DNA from: Pictodentalium vernedei
Lineage: Eukaryota; Mollusca; Scaphopoda; Dentaliida; Dentaliidae
Assembly: GCA_031216915.1 (NCBI GenBank)
Contig: CM062292.1
Span: 74,878,956-74,942,955, forward strand
Length of the DNA: 64,000 bases
Direction of reading: 5' to 3'
Each line of letters begins with the position of its first letter. Positions within the stretch are counted from its first letter, which is position 1. The notes under the pieces are model-generated. The model had not been told where the DNA came from, made no database searches, and worked only from the letters and a program-made list of their open reading frames with translations. The translations under genes and the position numbers were made by a program. Shown here piece by piece: positions 44,138 to 54,284 of the stretch.

Positions 44138-44529
44138 CCACTGTTCAGTATGGTAATCTCCTAGTCGCATTAACAGAGTGGATGCGGCGGGTGAGCAACA
44201 TATAGCTAACAGTGAAACTGACATTTATTCACATACCATTCAACCCACCTTCAACAGTTTTGATGAGAATCAAATCAACATCTTGTGGATGCTAATACTG
44301 ATCCTCGAGATCTTCCTTGCGCGAATCATTCACTTCACTCGAATACGCTACTAGGAGCGAGCAGGTCTTTCTCAATAGCAACCTGGATCGAATACCTTCT
44401 TTTCGTCACCAACCACTGCAAACTGCAGTCTGCGAGATATGTTATAGCCTGTCTAGTGGATTTGGCAGGAAGACAGCCAACCAGGCTATGCGACCTTCAC
44501 GCAGTATATGTAACCAAGCAAGTAATTGT
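44138..44529. other. No gene recognised
   Basis: A 119-codon plus-strand frame begins here but runs into the next hairpin; no family resemblance. Confidence 0.45.
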
Positions 44530-44680
44530 TTTTAAACATACAGATTATCACCACAGTGTGTGTCTCCGGGAATTCAGATCAAGTCGAGTTGTAGGAACAG
44601 AACAGTATTTCGAAACACGATTCTGTGCCTCCAACGAGACTTGATCAGAATTTCCGGAGACACACACTGTGGTGATGATA
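44530..44680. repeat. Hairpin repeat with outer arms of about 40 bp
   Basis: ATCACCACAGTGTGTGTCTC and GAGACACACACTGTGGTGAT arms, with CAAGTC .. GACTTG further in. Confidence 0.75.
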
Positions 44681-45185
44681 AATTTATCTCACAATATTGA
44701 TCACAAAATGTGTTATAAAACTATTTCAAGAGGAACGTTTTTGTTTGCCTTATCGATGGAAAGACGCAAATTGAAAAATAGAAAAGCCTTCATGGATCTC
44801 CATATTGAGGTCAGTGATGACGTTACACTTCAGAGAAAATTACGTCACTGATATCACGTTACTGAATACTGTCTTGCGAAGTGGCGCAACTGTGTGTTTC
44901 GTCAACGTGAATTTGGTTGTTACTTTTGTAATAATTACTGGTGAATTAAATATCCCTCTTGGTGTAAAGGCTTATTATATTTTAAAATATACCGTTCATC
45001 GTTTATTGAGGTGGAGTTTTCCACATTTCATAGCGAAAGCTAATCCTTTAACTTCAAGAGAGAAGCCTCGATTCGAGCGTTCAGGAAAATCCCAATAATA
45101 GGCTACAAACCAGCCCAAGATGCCGAAAAGTGCGCATAATTTAACTATTCGTTGCGTTAACTTCCCCAGTGACATTTTAGCATGC
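44681..45185. other. No gene recognised
   Basis: AT-rich sequence; short open frames only. Confidence 0.45.
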
Positions 45186-45600
45186 CGCGCATAACAAATA
45201 CGTTACAAGGCGTTTAGTTGGCAGATACTGTGTCATATACCGCTCAGAGAAAACAATATTAGATTCGGCTTCGCCTCATCGCCTCACCTAATATTGTTTT
45301 CTCTGAAGGGAAAAACGCGAAGCGATCGAAAAATGATATTAATGCCGTTGTTTTGGCAACAGCAGAATCACGCACTTGTATCAGGGTAGCTGGAAATTGG
45401 AATTCCAGTGGAGAATAGCTAATTTTATAGTTTTGATATTTACGTGCTATTCTCCAATAAACATCCGATTTTAAATATAAACTGCAAACAAAGCTCAAAA
45501 GTTGAGCTAGTATCAGGGGTCCTTGATACGGATTCGGAACAAGGCCCAGATACATTAAACTTTAGTTGCCTAACAGTGCAAAAACGCCCCGATTGTGAGA
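45186..45600. repeat. GGCTTCGCCTC hairpin repeat with downstream unique part
   Basis: Starts AACAAATACGTTACAAGGCG like the 63762 element, then matches 25650-25856 through CCCCGATTGTGAGATAAA. It differs from that copy by an extra 21 bp (CGATCGAAAAATGATATTAA region) and by the 123-bp insert below. Confidence 0.75.
45387..45509. mobile_element. 123-bp insert with 8-9 bp duplication
   Basis: GTATCAGGG flanks both sides (45378-45386 and 45510-45518). The insert starts TAGCTGGAAATTGG and ends AAGTTGAGCTA, and the paralogous repeat at 25.76 kb has the empty site GTATCAGGGG. Probably a tiny hAT-like derivative. Confidence 0.75.
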
Positions 45601-45625
45601 TAAATTCACATTCATATAATTTTAC

Positions 45626-45865
45626 ATAACCCTTTATCAAACATGAAAAGCAGACGACACTTGCAAAAAAGAAATCTTGAATAACTAATATTTTTCATTC
45701 TTTTGTTTCAAAACAGGTTATGACCCTCAGTGGAACCAGCTCGTCCCAACGAGGTGTCATAACATATGTTTTTGAGACCAAAAAATGAAAAATAATGAAA
45801 ATTAATTGGCGATTTTTGAGAATAGCTCTGGTCGGTTTTTTGCGTTACGTTGAGTAAAGGGTTAA
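45626..45865. mobile_element. TTAA palindromic element, subfamily 1, reversed and eroded
   Basis: ATAACCCTTTATCAAACATG to ACGTTGAGTAAAGGGTTAA, with a partly eroded core (GGAACCAGCTCGTCCC). Confidence 0.75.
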
Positions 45866-45904
45866 TCTGGATTATGATTGACTTTGTGCATGTAAGCGTT
45901 ACAT

Positions 45905-46075
45905 ATATAGAGGATATGGAATGAGTGTTTTTCTCATATAATATTTATGAAACAAGTCTAAGAATTTTCCGTTTTGGCGAGCGTGGGCCCAAACGGAAAA
46001 TTCGGACGACTTTCATAAATATTATATGAGAAAAACACTCATTTCATATTCTGTTTATCATATGACATACACACG
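45905..46075. repeat. Hairpin repeat C, reversed
   Basis: AGGATATGGAATGAGTGTTT to AACACTCATTTCATATTCTG. With the next two features it forms the C-B-A composite in reverse order. Confidence 0.78.
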
Positions 46076-46102
46076 CCCAAATTAGCCACTTAGTATGACT
46101 TT

Positions 46103-46242
46103 TTAACCCATCACATAACTTGAGTTGCAGACGGCACTTGGAAAAAACATCCTCGTATAACTAAAAATTTCATTTTTTTGCTTCCAATACATAGGTTATA
46201 TAAAAAAGATGAATGGCGTTTTTCTTGTAGGTAAAAGATTAA
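46103..46242. mobile_element. TTAA element, subfamily 3, reversed, core deleted
   Basis: TTAACCCATCACATAACTTG to TTGTAGGTAAAAGATTAA. The core is missing, as in the 12138 copy, but with a different breakpoint. Confidence 0.72.
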
Positions 46243-46518
46243 TGCAATATAACCCACCCTAAATAGGACAGGTAACGTAAATTCTCCCTTCTGAAATTAT
46301 GCAAATTGGACCCAGCTGTATTTTGTTTACCCAATCAAATTGTCCAGTTTTGAAATTGACCAATGAAAGCTCCAAACTCTAATTATGCAAATTCTGAAAA
46401 TGTGGCCCAGTTGTATTTTGTTCAGCCAATCAAATTGCCCAGTTTTGAAATTGACCAATGAAATTGACGGAATGCTTTATTTATCACTGATTTATATAAA
46501 AACAAAATATCAAATGTT
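46243..46518. repeat. Dispersed repeat A, reversed
   Basis: Contains AATTGTCCAGTTTTGAAATT and AAACAAAATATCAAATG. It is cut at its TTTAAA by the following TTAA element. Confidence 0.75.
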
Positions 46519-46695
46519 TTAACCCTTTACCCAACGAATCGCCCACATCCGCCCGCGTAATATGCAAACTGAGCAGTTGAAAAAATTAAATTCTTCAAAA
46601 TATTTTAACAAAACCATATCATGTGACCCCTCATTGGAACGAGCTCATTGAGCTCGTTCCAATGAGAGGTCACGTGATATGTTTTTGTTGAAATT
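46519..46695. mobile_element. TTAA element, subfamily 2, truncated
   Basis: TTAACCCTTTACCCAACGAA through the core GGAACGAGCTCATTGAGCTC to TTTTTGTTGAAATTTCTTG; the right end is lost. Confidence 0.75.
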
Positions 46696-47448
46696 TCTTG
46701 CATGTTCAACTATTCTCGTTATTCGCATCTATTTACCAAATAGTTATCTCCCCTGATTGCTAGGAATTGGCTTGCAAAAATTAGCACTAATTGAATGGGG
46801 AATTTTTATATTTCTCAAAATTATATAAAACCCGTGAAAGTTATATTTGCTCTGCGCATCAGACATTTAAGAACAATATATATGCTCTCACTTGGTGATA
46901 TAATCGAACCATTTCATTCGACCAATTTTTTTCCCCTGTTCATTTAAAAAGGTACGGTTATTTCGTGTAGAGTGCCATGTAAAATAATGGAAAATTGCGT
47001 TTTCGTCAACTTTTAGAGATTAAAATATTTTTTAGTCTTCATATTAGCAATGCTCTGCGCATATGTGCATATAATATAGATATTGTCCTCTCTAATCATA
47101 TAAAAATATATAATCTGACATTTGCCCATTTTTTTCCTTTTGATGTTAAAACCAAGACAAATTTGATTGTTGTAAAAACAGTTGAACCCACAGTCCACAA
47201 TATGCAGAAGGTTTCGGTGTGAATAAAAGGAAAGGTGCGATAGCCCTATTAATTACTTTCAGTTCAGCCAGAAATGTGAAGCTTGTCGCTTATTTAACTA
47301 GTATGCCTCATTGTCCATTGAAGTCCATAAATATATGTATGTGTGTGTTTTTTCTACAATAAGAAGATAGTTTGCGTTGCAATTTGTAATGTCACACAGA
47401 TACTGTTGACTCTGTCCGGAGGTTCCTTTAATACCTGCTTTAAAAGAG
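46696..47448. other. Upstream region of the chromodomain gene
   Basis: AT-rich and free of the window's known repeat families. The promoter should lie here, but no clear TATA box and initiator pair is seen. No inverted match to the region 3' of 52278 was noticed by eye. Confidence 0.45.
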
Positions 47449-49808
47449 ATGGCTCACACTTTCACAAGCATGGCCACTGAAAGACAGCTACGTTCACATT
47501 CGCATATTGACTGGAAAAAAATTGCACAGGGAGAAAAGCTGCCACGCCCTGTACGAACAAGTACCTCGGTGCCAAGAAATATTCTGCCCACCAAATATGA
47601 AGTTGAGAGACTAATAGAAAAAGATGGAAAGGTAAGATTTATTTCAATAATAACTCAATTATAGTGCATGTACAAACGGGTCAACGGGACAATAAGCCAC
47701 CGGTCAAAGAACCGCCGTCCAAACAGCCACCCGATTAAAATTCCCTTTTTTAAGATCGGACAAGAAAAAAAGCCACAAAAATGCGGACAAAAACCCAGTT
47801 AATATTTTCCGCCGCTACGTTTACAACTTTCATTATAGCAACAAATAATTATTTATATATTGCATTTTAGAAGGAATTTAGTTATTTCGCTATTTAATTT
47901 CCAATAATTTAGTACGAATATTAAATAATTTATTTGTAATAGATAATTACACCGGGTCGGAGAAAATCAAGCTTATCGAGACGTTTTCAAAATTTTTAGG
48001 GCAAGTTTTGAAATGTAATTTTAAAAATTCAGGCTATTGTCATCACGTGTTACGTGTTTTTAAATATATATACTGTTATAGGTACTGTATGTATATAGTG
48101 ATATATATTTATAAATTTATGTGTATTATATCCATTTTTATAGTAGGCATGGTCAGTTTATTATTTTTTTAAATAAAATTTCAAGTAACATGCAATGAAT
48201 AACTGACAGTAACACTTAATTGCATTTAAATTATATAGCACATAATATATTTTGATTTTTAAACGTTGGTCGTAAAAAGACAATAAAAAATATCACCCCT
48301 TTATCCAACGTGGATAGCACCTAGGAAAAAAATTCTTGAATAACTATAAATATTACATTTTGTCTCAAACATAGCTTTTGAGCCTCATTGGAACGAGCCC
48401 AATAAGCTCATTTCATAGAGGGTTTTAAGCTATGTTTATGAGACAAAAAATTACAATATAATAAAATTTGAATAAAGATTTTTGTATATAGCGTTGGTTG
48501 GTTTTGGTCGTAACGTTTGGTAAAGGATTAACTTTCTTTGGGAGGGTGCAAACAGTTTTTTGGCGATAGACAAACATAGACAAGATAGGTTGTCTTTGAA
48601 ATTGTTTTTGATTAAGATATGTATTGATAAAGTGGTCGACAAAACGTGAATTGACAAGTTGGGAATTGCTGAGTTTGTAATTGACGAAAAGGGAATTGAC
48701 GAATAGGTAATGTGTCGTTTCTGCTAAGAAACAAAAAAGTTAAATTTCTACTTCCGAAAATATGGTTTACGACCCCTCGTTAGAACGAGCTTGTTTTAGT
48801 GAGGGGTCATAAACTATGTTTTGGAGGCAAAACTTTAGAAAAAAATGAATTTTTTTCATCAGTTTTGCTGTTCATATTCTTAGATCCCCCCCTCCTCCCC
48901 AACTCAGTTACTTTTCACAACAACGCCTTTGTGTTTTTCCGAGTGTTCGTTGGCCACGTACCTTTGGTTTAACAATACAAATCTACTAATGTATGGAGAT
49001 TTTTTTACGTGGTGCCTACCAAGATACAAAGGTAGGCGTGAGCGTACATCAGCGGAAAGTTTTATGAATACCGACGGCCCCCACCCACCCCCTACATTTT
49101 TGGTCAATAAAGTTGATAGTGAACAGCGCTTGAAATATTTTCTGCTAAAACCTAAAAAGTTTAAATTCCAGTGAAGGGTTTTAGAGGCACTTTTCTTGTC
49201 AATTTTTATATTAGGCACTGACTATTTCAGCAGCTCGAGCAAAATAGCCCCATATCAACCCCCAGGAACACCCCACCCACTATTCGACAAACATCGATAA
49301 ATCATATAAACAATTAGTTTGCACAATCAGTGATTATGTTTTTCCTTTCATAGGTTGATCAGTATTTGGTGAAGTGGAAGGGTTATGACATATCTGAGTG
49401 TACCTGGGAGCCGGCTCAACATTTAACTCCGGAGCTACTAGAATCATTTTCACATCCAGTAATAAGTGATGACAGATTAAACAGCGCTGCGCAGTTCAAA
49501 AAAGACTCAAATCGAGAAATAACACAATTACATTCGACTTTGAAGGTGATATTTGTAGATATTGTTTCGGGGTTGAAAAGGATAAACTGTTGTTTTTGTT
49601 GGACTTTGACAAGATTCCATTGTCAGAAAGCTGGTATTACAAACTGAATGATAAGGGTAAAGATGTGAAATTAAGCTTTCCAGTGAAAATGAAATTTCGT
49701 GTTTTAACAAGAAAGGTATTTGTAGTTAAGAATGACCTTGTTGTAGAGAAACAAATGCCATTTGAACGTTTGTCGATATTATCAGCAGTTGATGCTATGG
49801 TGGTTTAG
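47449..49808 (+). CDS. Chromodomain protein; two exons, with a frame change in exon 2
   Basis: Exon 1 (47449-47631, 61 codons, ATG with G at -3 and +4) ends KYEVERLIEKDGK at a good donor, AAG|GTAAGA. Exon 2 starts at 49354 after TTTCATAG with VDQYLVKWKGYDISECTWEP and continues to about residue 110. The spliced phase-0 product is a full chromodomain with the three aromatic cage positions (Y of YEVE, W and Y of KWKGY) used by this family to bind methyl-lysine. After an A6 run (49498-49503) the plausible coding frame moves by -1 and continues to TAG at 49806-49808, through IPLSESWYYKLNDKGKD and KMKFRVLTRKVFVVK. The 1.7-kb intron contains transposon debris. The frame change may be a mutation, a sequence error or slippage. 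The gene may be the first half of a unit with the ORF that begins 55 bases downstream. Confidence 0.65.
48292..48531. mobile_element. TTAA palindromic element, eroded, inside the chromodomain-gene intron
   Basis: ACCCCTTTATCCAACG to GTTTGGTAAAGGATTAA, with core TTGGAACGAGCCCAATAAGC. Confidence 0.7.
48720..48860. mobile_element. Remnant of a TTAA-family core
   Basis: ATGGTTTACGACCCCTCGTT and GAGGGGTCATAAACTATG remain around a short GAACGAGC; the outer ends are not recognisable. Confidence 0.55.
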
Positions 49809-49863
49809 CTCACAACTGACCTTAATTAATTGTGTAATTGTGTTAGATAATTATTGCTTGAAA

Positions 49864-52278
49864 ATGTCTGATTATATGTCATCAGTCGAACTAATCAAGT
49901 TTGACAGTTTAATTTGTGTGGGCGATAACTCGCCTAAACTGAATAAGATATATTCAGAAAATTTGACTCTGACATTCACTCTGAGTACTATGTTTTTTAA
50001 AGAATTGTTCAGTATGAAAACAAAGTTTCCTTCCTTTTCTTACATTGAACTAATAAATACACAGCTACAATTTATGCAGCTAACATTTTCAGATAGATTA
50101 GAGCGTAGATTTTCAATTAAGACAAGTGCAGTTTCAAGTGCTTGTAGAAGGATGAGTGGCAGAAAGCGTTATGCATATGAGAGATCACTGCATAAAATAG
50201 CAATTTTTGATACAGAAGTCGAAAATGCTAAACAAATGAATTTTGAAATTACAAAATTAGTAGAAAAAAATATAGAACTGGAATTGAAATGTGAACAACT
50301 TTATGAAGATTTACAGACTGAAATGAACAAAAAAAGTGTAAAAAGTAATTTAGAGTTTGAAAACAAAAATTTGATAGACTATGTTAACAAGTTAGAACAA
50401 CGTGTAATAGTTCAAAAAACACCACGAAAAACATTTGAAAATGTGAGCAACACGAATAAAAGTAGGCAACTGAAGGAAATAGCGTCAAAAGCGCAAGCAT
50501 CCTTATGGTTTGCTGAAGCATTTGGACTTGCACCTATGTCGCTTAAACTTAAAACGCCTTCTGAAAAAAATGTAACAATAAATTTGTCTGGGAAGCGACC
50601 ATATAGAAGTCTGGAATTAGAAGATAAGCAAAAACTTAAAGATCTAGTGTACATATTAGATAAATTTGGAGTTAGTGACACGGCCTATAGAGAGCTCACT
50701 AGCTACTGTGATGATTTACCGAAGAAATATCTTATAAGTGAATGCCGTGACAAAATAAATACATTTTTTCATTTCGAACGAACTAGTGGAGGAATTCCAG
50801 GTGCGTATATCAATCTACATGATGAAATTGTAAGATATTGTGGAAATAAACTCAATTCTGATGCAACTAATATTAGAGTTAAAATATCTGGCGATGGTTC
50901 CAAGGTCAGTCGCATATCCAGTTTTATAGTTCTATCATTTTCTTTGATTAATGATGCTCACAGTTTGTCGACTGCTGATCAAAATGTATTTGCCATAATT
51001 AATTGTACGGAAACCTACGACAATTTAAAAAACTCTTGTCAGCCAATATTTTCAGAAATCAATAAATTAATTAAAGAAGATAGCATATCTGTTAATGGGA
51101 ATGTTTATCCTCCAGAAATAATTTTCGGGGGAGATATGAAGTTTGTACAAACTGTTTTAGGTTTGGTTGGCTCGTTGGGAACATATTCATGTCCCTGGTG
51201 TAAAGTTGATAAAAGCGATAGAGCAGACTTATCGAAAGAACGTAACTTTTATCAACGTGAGAATATGAAGAGAACTGCAACTAATTTATTGGAAAATTCT
51301 AGAAATAATTCTTATGGTGTAAAATGTCGACCCCTCATTGAAATTGAACCACACCACATAATCCCAGACGAATTACACCTTCTACTTCGTATTTCCGATA
51401 AGCTTCTGAGGAACCTCATAGATGACGCTAAGTCATTAGATGACAAAAATAAAATTATGGGACGTGATGTAAATGCACTCCAAAGTTTAGTTGGAAAAAT
51501 TAGAGAATGTGGTGTATCATTCAATGTATGGACCCAAAAGGGCACTCATGGTGAATTGGATTGGACTAGTTTATCTGGTTCAGATTACAAAATATTACTT
51601 CAAAAACTACCAGATAAAGTCTTCTTCTCCATTCACGATGAGACCCACGAAAAAACGGTGAATCTTTGGAGGCATTTTTGGGACCTCTACAAATTTTTAA
51701 CAAAGGAAAGTAATGAATTAACACCTGTTAATAAAATATTTGTACGCTGTCTAAATTGGCTAAAGGCTTTTCAAGACCTTGGAGCTGTTCGAATAGGTTA
51801 TAATAATGTTACCCCATACATGCATTGTTTGGTATACCACATTCCTTATTTTATTTCAACTTATGGAAGCCTTCTCAAATACAGTGGGCAAGGTGTCGAA
51901 AAAGTCAATGATGATATAAAATCTATTCACCAAACAAAATCAAATAAATTTGATGCCGCTATGGATGCCCTGAAGGTGAGGAAAAGAATTGAGTATCTCC
52001 GTGAGGACAGTACTCGTGAGAAACGCGAGTATAAAAAAAGAAATGACATTTACTGGGAAGATGGTATATTCAGACAACGTGCATCAAAAAAATCACGTAT
52101 TTTATCGGAAATGGCTGCAGCAGGCAATGTTAATTCAACATTTTCAGATTCAAACATTAATTATCAAGAAATGTCAATGAAAGAAATTAAACAAAAGTTG
52201 AAACTGCTTGGTGTGAAAACTAAATTGAGAAATAGAGAAAAACTTATTTCTCTGCTGATTGAACACACACAAGACTGA
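49864..52278 (+). CDS. Intact DDE transposase-like protein with RAG1-type spacing and C-terminal SAP motif
   Basis: The protein is 804 residues from the ATG in AAAATGTCTG; the frame is open further upstream but without convincing coding sequence. A charged coiled coil covers about 118-180. The core has D344 (SGDGSKVSR), D424 (FGGDMKFV), C443 and C446 (CPWC), D502 and H505 (IPDELHLLLR), H654 and H659 (MHCLVYH) and E679 (SGQGVEKVND). Residues 770-804 look like a SAP DNA-binding motif. In mouse RAG1 the matching positions are D600, D708, C727, C730, H937, H942 and E962, so the spacing from the second Asp to the Glu is nearly identical. It probably cuts and joins DNA, or did so. Terminal repeats were not found. 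It is antisense to the host carboxypeptidase inside an intron, and undamaged unlike every other transposase here. Whether it is mobile or domesticated is unknown. Confidence 0.8.
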   Translation: MSDYMSSVELIKFDSLICVGDNSPKLNKIYSENLTLTFTLSTMFFKELFSMKTKFPSFSYIELINTQLQFMQLTFSDRLERRFSIKTSAVSSACRRMSGRKRYAYERSLHKIAIFDTEVENAKQMNFEITKLVEKNIELELKCEQLYEDLQTEMNKKSVKSNLEFENKNLIDYVNKLEQRVIVQKTPRKTFENVSNTNKSRQLKEIASKAQASLWFAEAFGLAPMSLKLKTPSEKNVTINLSGKRPYRSLELEDKQKLKDLVYILDKFGVSDTAYRELTSYCDDLPKKYLISECRDKINTFFHFERTSGGIPGAYINLHDEIVRYCGNKLNSDATNIRVKISGDGSKVSRISSFIVLSFSLINDAHSLSTADQNVFAIINCTETYDNLKNSCQPIFSEINKLIKEDSISVNGNVYPPEIIFGGDMKFVQTVLGLVGSLGTYSCPWCKVDKSDRADLSKERNFYQRENMKRTATNLLENSRNNSYGVKCRPLIEIEPHHIIPDELHLLLRISDKLLRNLIDDAKSLDDKNKIMGRDVNALQSLVGKIRECGVSFNVWTQKGTHGELDWTSLSGSDYKILLQKLPDKVFFSIHDETHEKTVNLWRHFWDLYKFLTKESNELTPVNKIFVRCLNWLKAFQDLGAVRIGYNNVTPYMHCLVYHIPYFISTYGSLLKYSGQGVEKVNDDIKSIHQTKSNKFDAAMDALKVRKRIEYLREDSTREKREYKKRNDIYWEDGIFRQRASKKSRILSEMAAAGNVNSTFSDSNINYQEMSMKEIKQKLKLLGVKTKLRNREKLISLLIEHTQD

Positions 52279-53444
52279 ACAATCGTTAAGGTGTTAATAG
52301 TTATTGTGTTTTATTGGATGTATATAGCTGCACACTTACATTAATTTATTACAGTAGTGGTCAATTACGTTAGCCATGCGGGACGTCGTATTAATAACAT
52401 TAAATGTGATTATGAATGAGTTACTCCTTTCCCGTGGCGGTTGCACAGGGGGCAATGGGAGAGTGGTGTCGTTTGCCCCTAAACATAGACTTTGCATTCT
52501 ATTTGCCCCTCATTCATCCGTCAATGACATCCACATTTTCGATGTCCAAAAAGTGCCCAAGCTTAAACTAAAAGCAAAAAGAAAAGACATTTGCCGAGGA
52601 CATTAGCCCCCCCCCCCCGTTCGAGCCCCCTCGTTATGGCAAAGAAAAAATAAGAGAGACCCAAAGTCCGTAATATAATTCTTCGGGTACGTCCGGATGG
52701 CCAATGTCAAGGGGATGAGACTCATCGGGGGGGGGGGGGGGGGACACATTCCCGGAATTCCCTTTGAAAGCTCAGTTCAGTTGTTTGTCATCCAGAAGGA
52801 GAAACCCACCTTGTCTTCCTGGAAAAAAGGCAATCGAATCGACCCACACCCATCCCCAACCGAACACCCCACAAACTCAATAGGACTGCTTGTCTCCAAA
52901 CTGGTTGAGTACTAAATTATTGTTCTTCATCAAAATGTATTTAAGTGTGTAATGGTTGTAAAGTAATGTAATCTGGGTGCTTTTGGTTGTATATATATAT
53001 ATATTATTATCATTAATAAAACTGTTGGACTCGAAGATCATGTTGTTTTTTATCCATTCTATTGCCTTTTGCATGCCCCAGTAATATTTACACTCTGACC
53101 CCCAGTGATTTTCTATCTTAATTTATCCTTCCTAATCTCCCAGCATGCCGACATGCCTTGTACCCCGTCCACCCATTTCTCGCGTATTCATCCCATTCTT
53201 CCTGGACTTTCAGTTTCTCAAGGAGTCGCATTCGACTCGTCAAGTATTGGGGCTTTCCAACATATTGTTTAAACTAAATGTTCTAGATGTCCGTTTCTCA
53301 TACGCTGCACACTTGGCATCCTCTTTTGTGGCTTTTTTTATTTTCTCATCAGCTGCGATGACTTTGATCCAGGTGTGCCGGAAGCACTACAGGGCTGGAG
53401 GGGCAGACCTATGAAGAAGGGCATTATGTATTTTTTTCATTCTC
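52279..53444. other. 3' flank of the transposase-like gene, no further gene
   Basis: Contains a G17 run (52727-52743) and a TATATATATA stretch near 52990. AATAAA at 53014-53019 is a possible, distant polyadenylation signal. Confidence 0.45.
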
Positions 53445-53693
53445 TTAAACCGTTACCTATCGTAACGGGAAAAACCAGCCAGCGCTATATATACACGAAA
53501 ATCCCCATCCAATGTTTTTTTACTTTTTTCATTTTTTACTTCCAAAACATAGTTTATGACCCCTCATCGTGTCGCGCTCGTTCCAATGAGGGGTCATAAC
53601 CTATGTTTTGGAATAAAAAAATGAAACACTTTAGTTATACGAGGATGTTTTTTCCCAAGTGTCGTCTGCAACTCACATTAGGTAAATTGTTCA
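53445..53693. mobile_element. TTAA palindromic element, mixed subfamily 1/3
   Basis: Left end TTAAACCGTTACCTATCGTA with AACCAGCCAGCGC (subfamily 1). The right part AGTTATACGAGGATG and TGTCGTCTGCAACTC belongs to subfamily 3. It looks like a recombinant. Confidence 0.7.
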
Positions 53694-54284
53694 ATAAGGC
53701 AATTTTTGCACAGTTTGAAAAAAGGGCCAATTCTTTGAAATTTTCGAAGAAAAAAGGGAAATCCTTGCGCCCGCTCGCCCCCGTAGACTGAAGGCAGGAG
53801 GGACCCTCGTTGATTCGGCGCCCCTGCCTTGATCTCACAACGGTCACTCAAATGATCCACCTAAGTTCTGATAAAACCGCTGACGCATTATTTTTCATGC
53901 GTGACTTCTGCTTGCCATTGATGTTAAAATCTTCGAAATCTCTTCCTCTTCCCTCCCCCGATAAACCTGTCCCGTTTCTATACCCCCACCCAACATCGTA
54001 GTTGAGAGGACAGTGTAAAGTACCAACATTCTCAAAATCAAAACAATTCTCGATTATTGTAATCAAATTAACAATTCTCTTAAATGATTGCACAATAAAC
54101 TGTCTGACGCCTTCATTCTCAACTTACTTCTCTCGCCGCTTGAGAAAACGATTTCCCGACAAACAAGATTTTATTCACACCTTTCAGTGGATCAATGCTA
54201 ATTACATTACAGTCAGACTCCAGTATTCACAGGGGGAGATAACTTTTCGAATAATACATCCCTACGACGAATTAAGTTGAGTAT
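53694..54284. other. No gene recognised
   Basis: Short frames only. The sequence leads into the partial TTAA element beside exon A. Confidence 0.45.

Noticed and set aside
44285..44644. 119-codon open frame
   Set aside because: It extends into a hairpin repeat and has no family resemblance or splice support.
49321..49335. CACAATC as an RSS-like heptamer near the RAG1-like gene
   Set aside because: It lies inside the chromodomain-gene intron, has no inverted partner and is one of many chance CAC motifs.
49762..49863. Upstream extension of the 804-codon ORF
   Set aside because: The frame is open but begins at a non-ATG codon and reads unlike the rest; ATG 49864 is the better start, unless an intron is involved.
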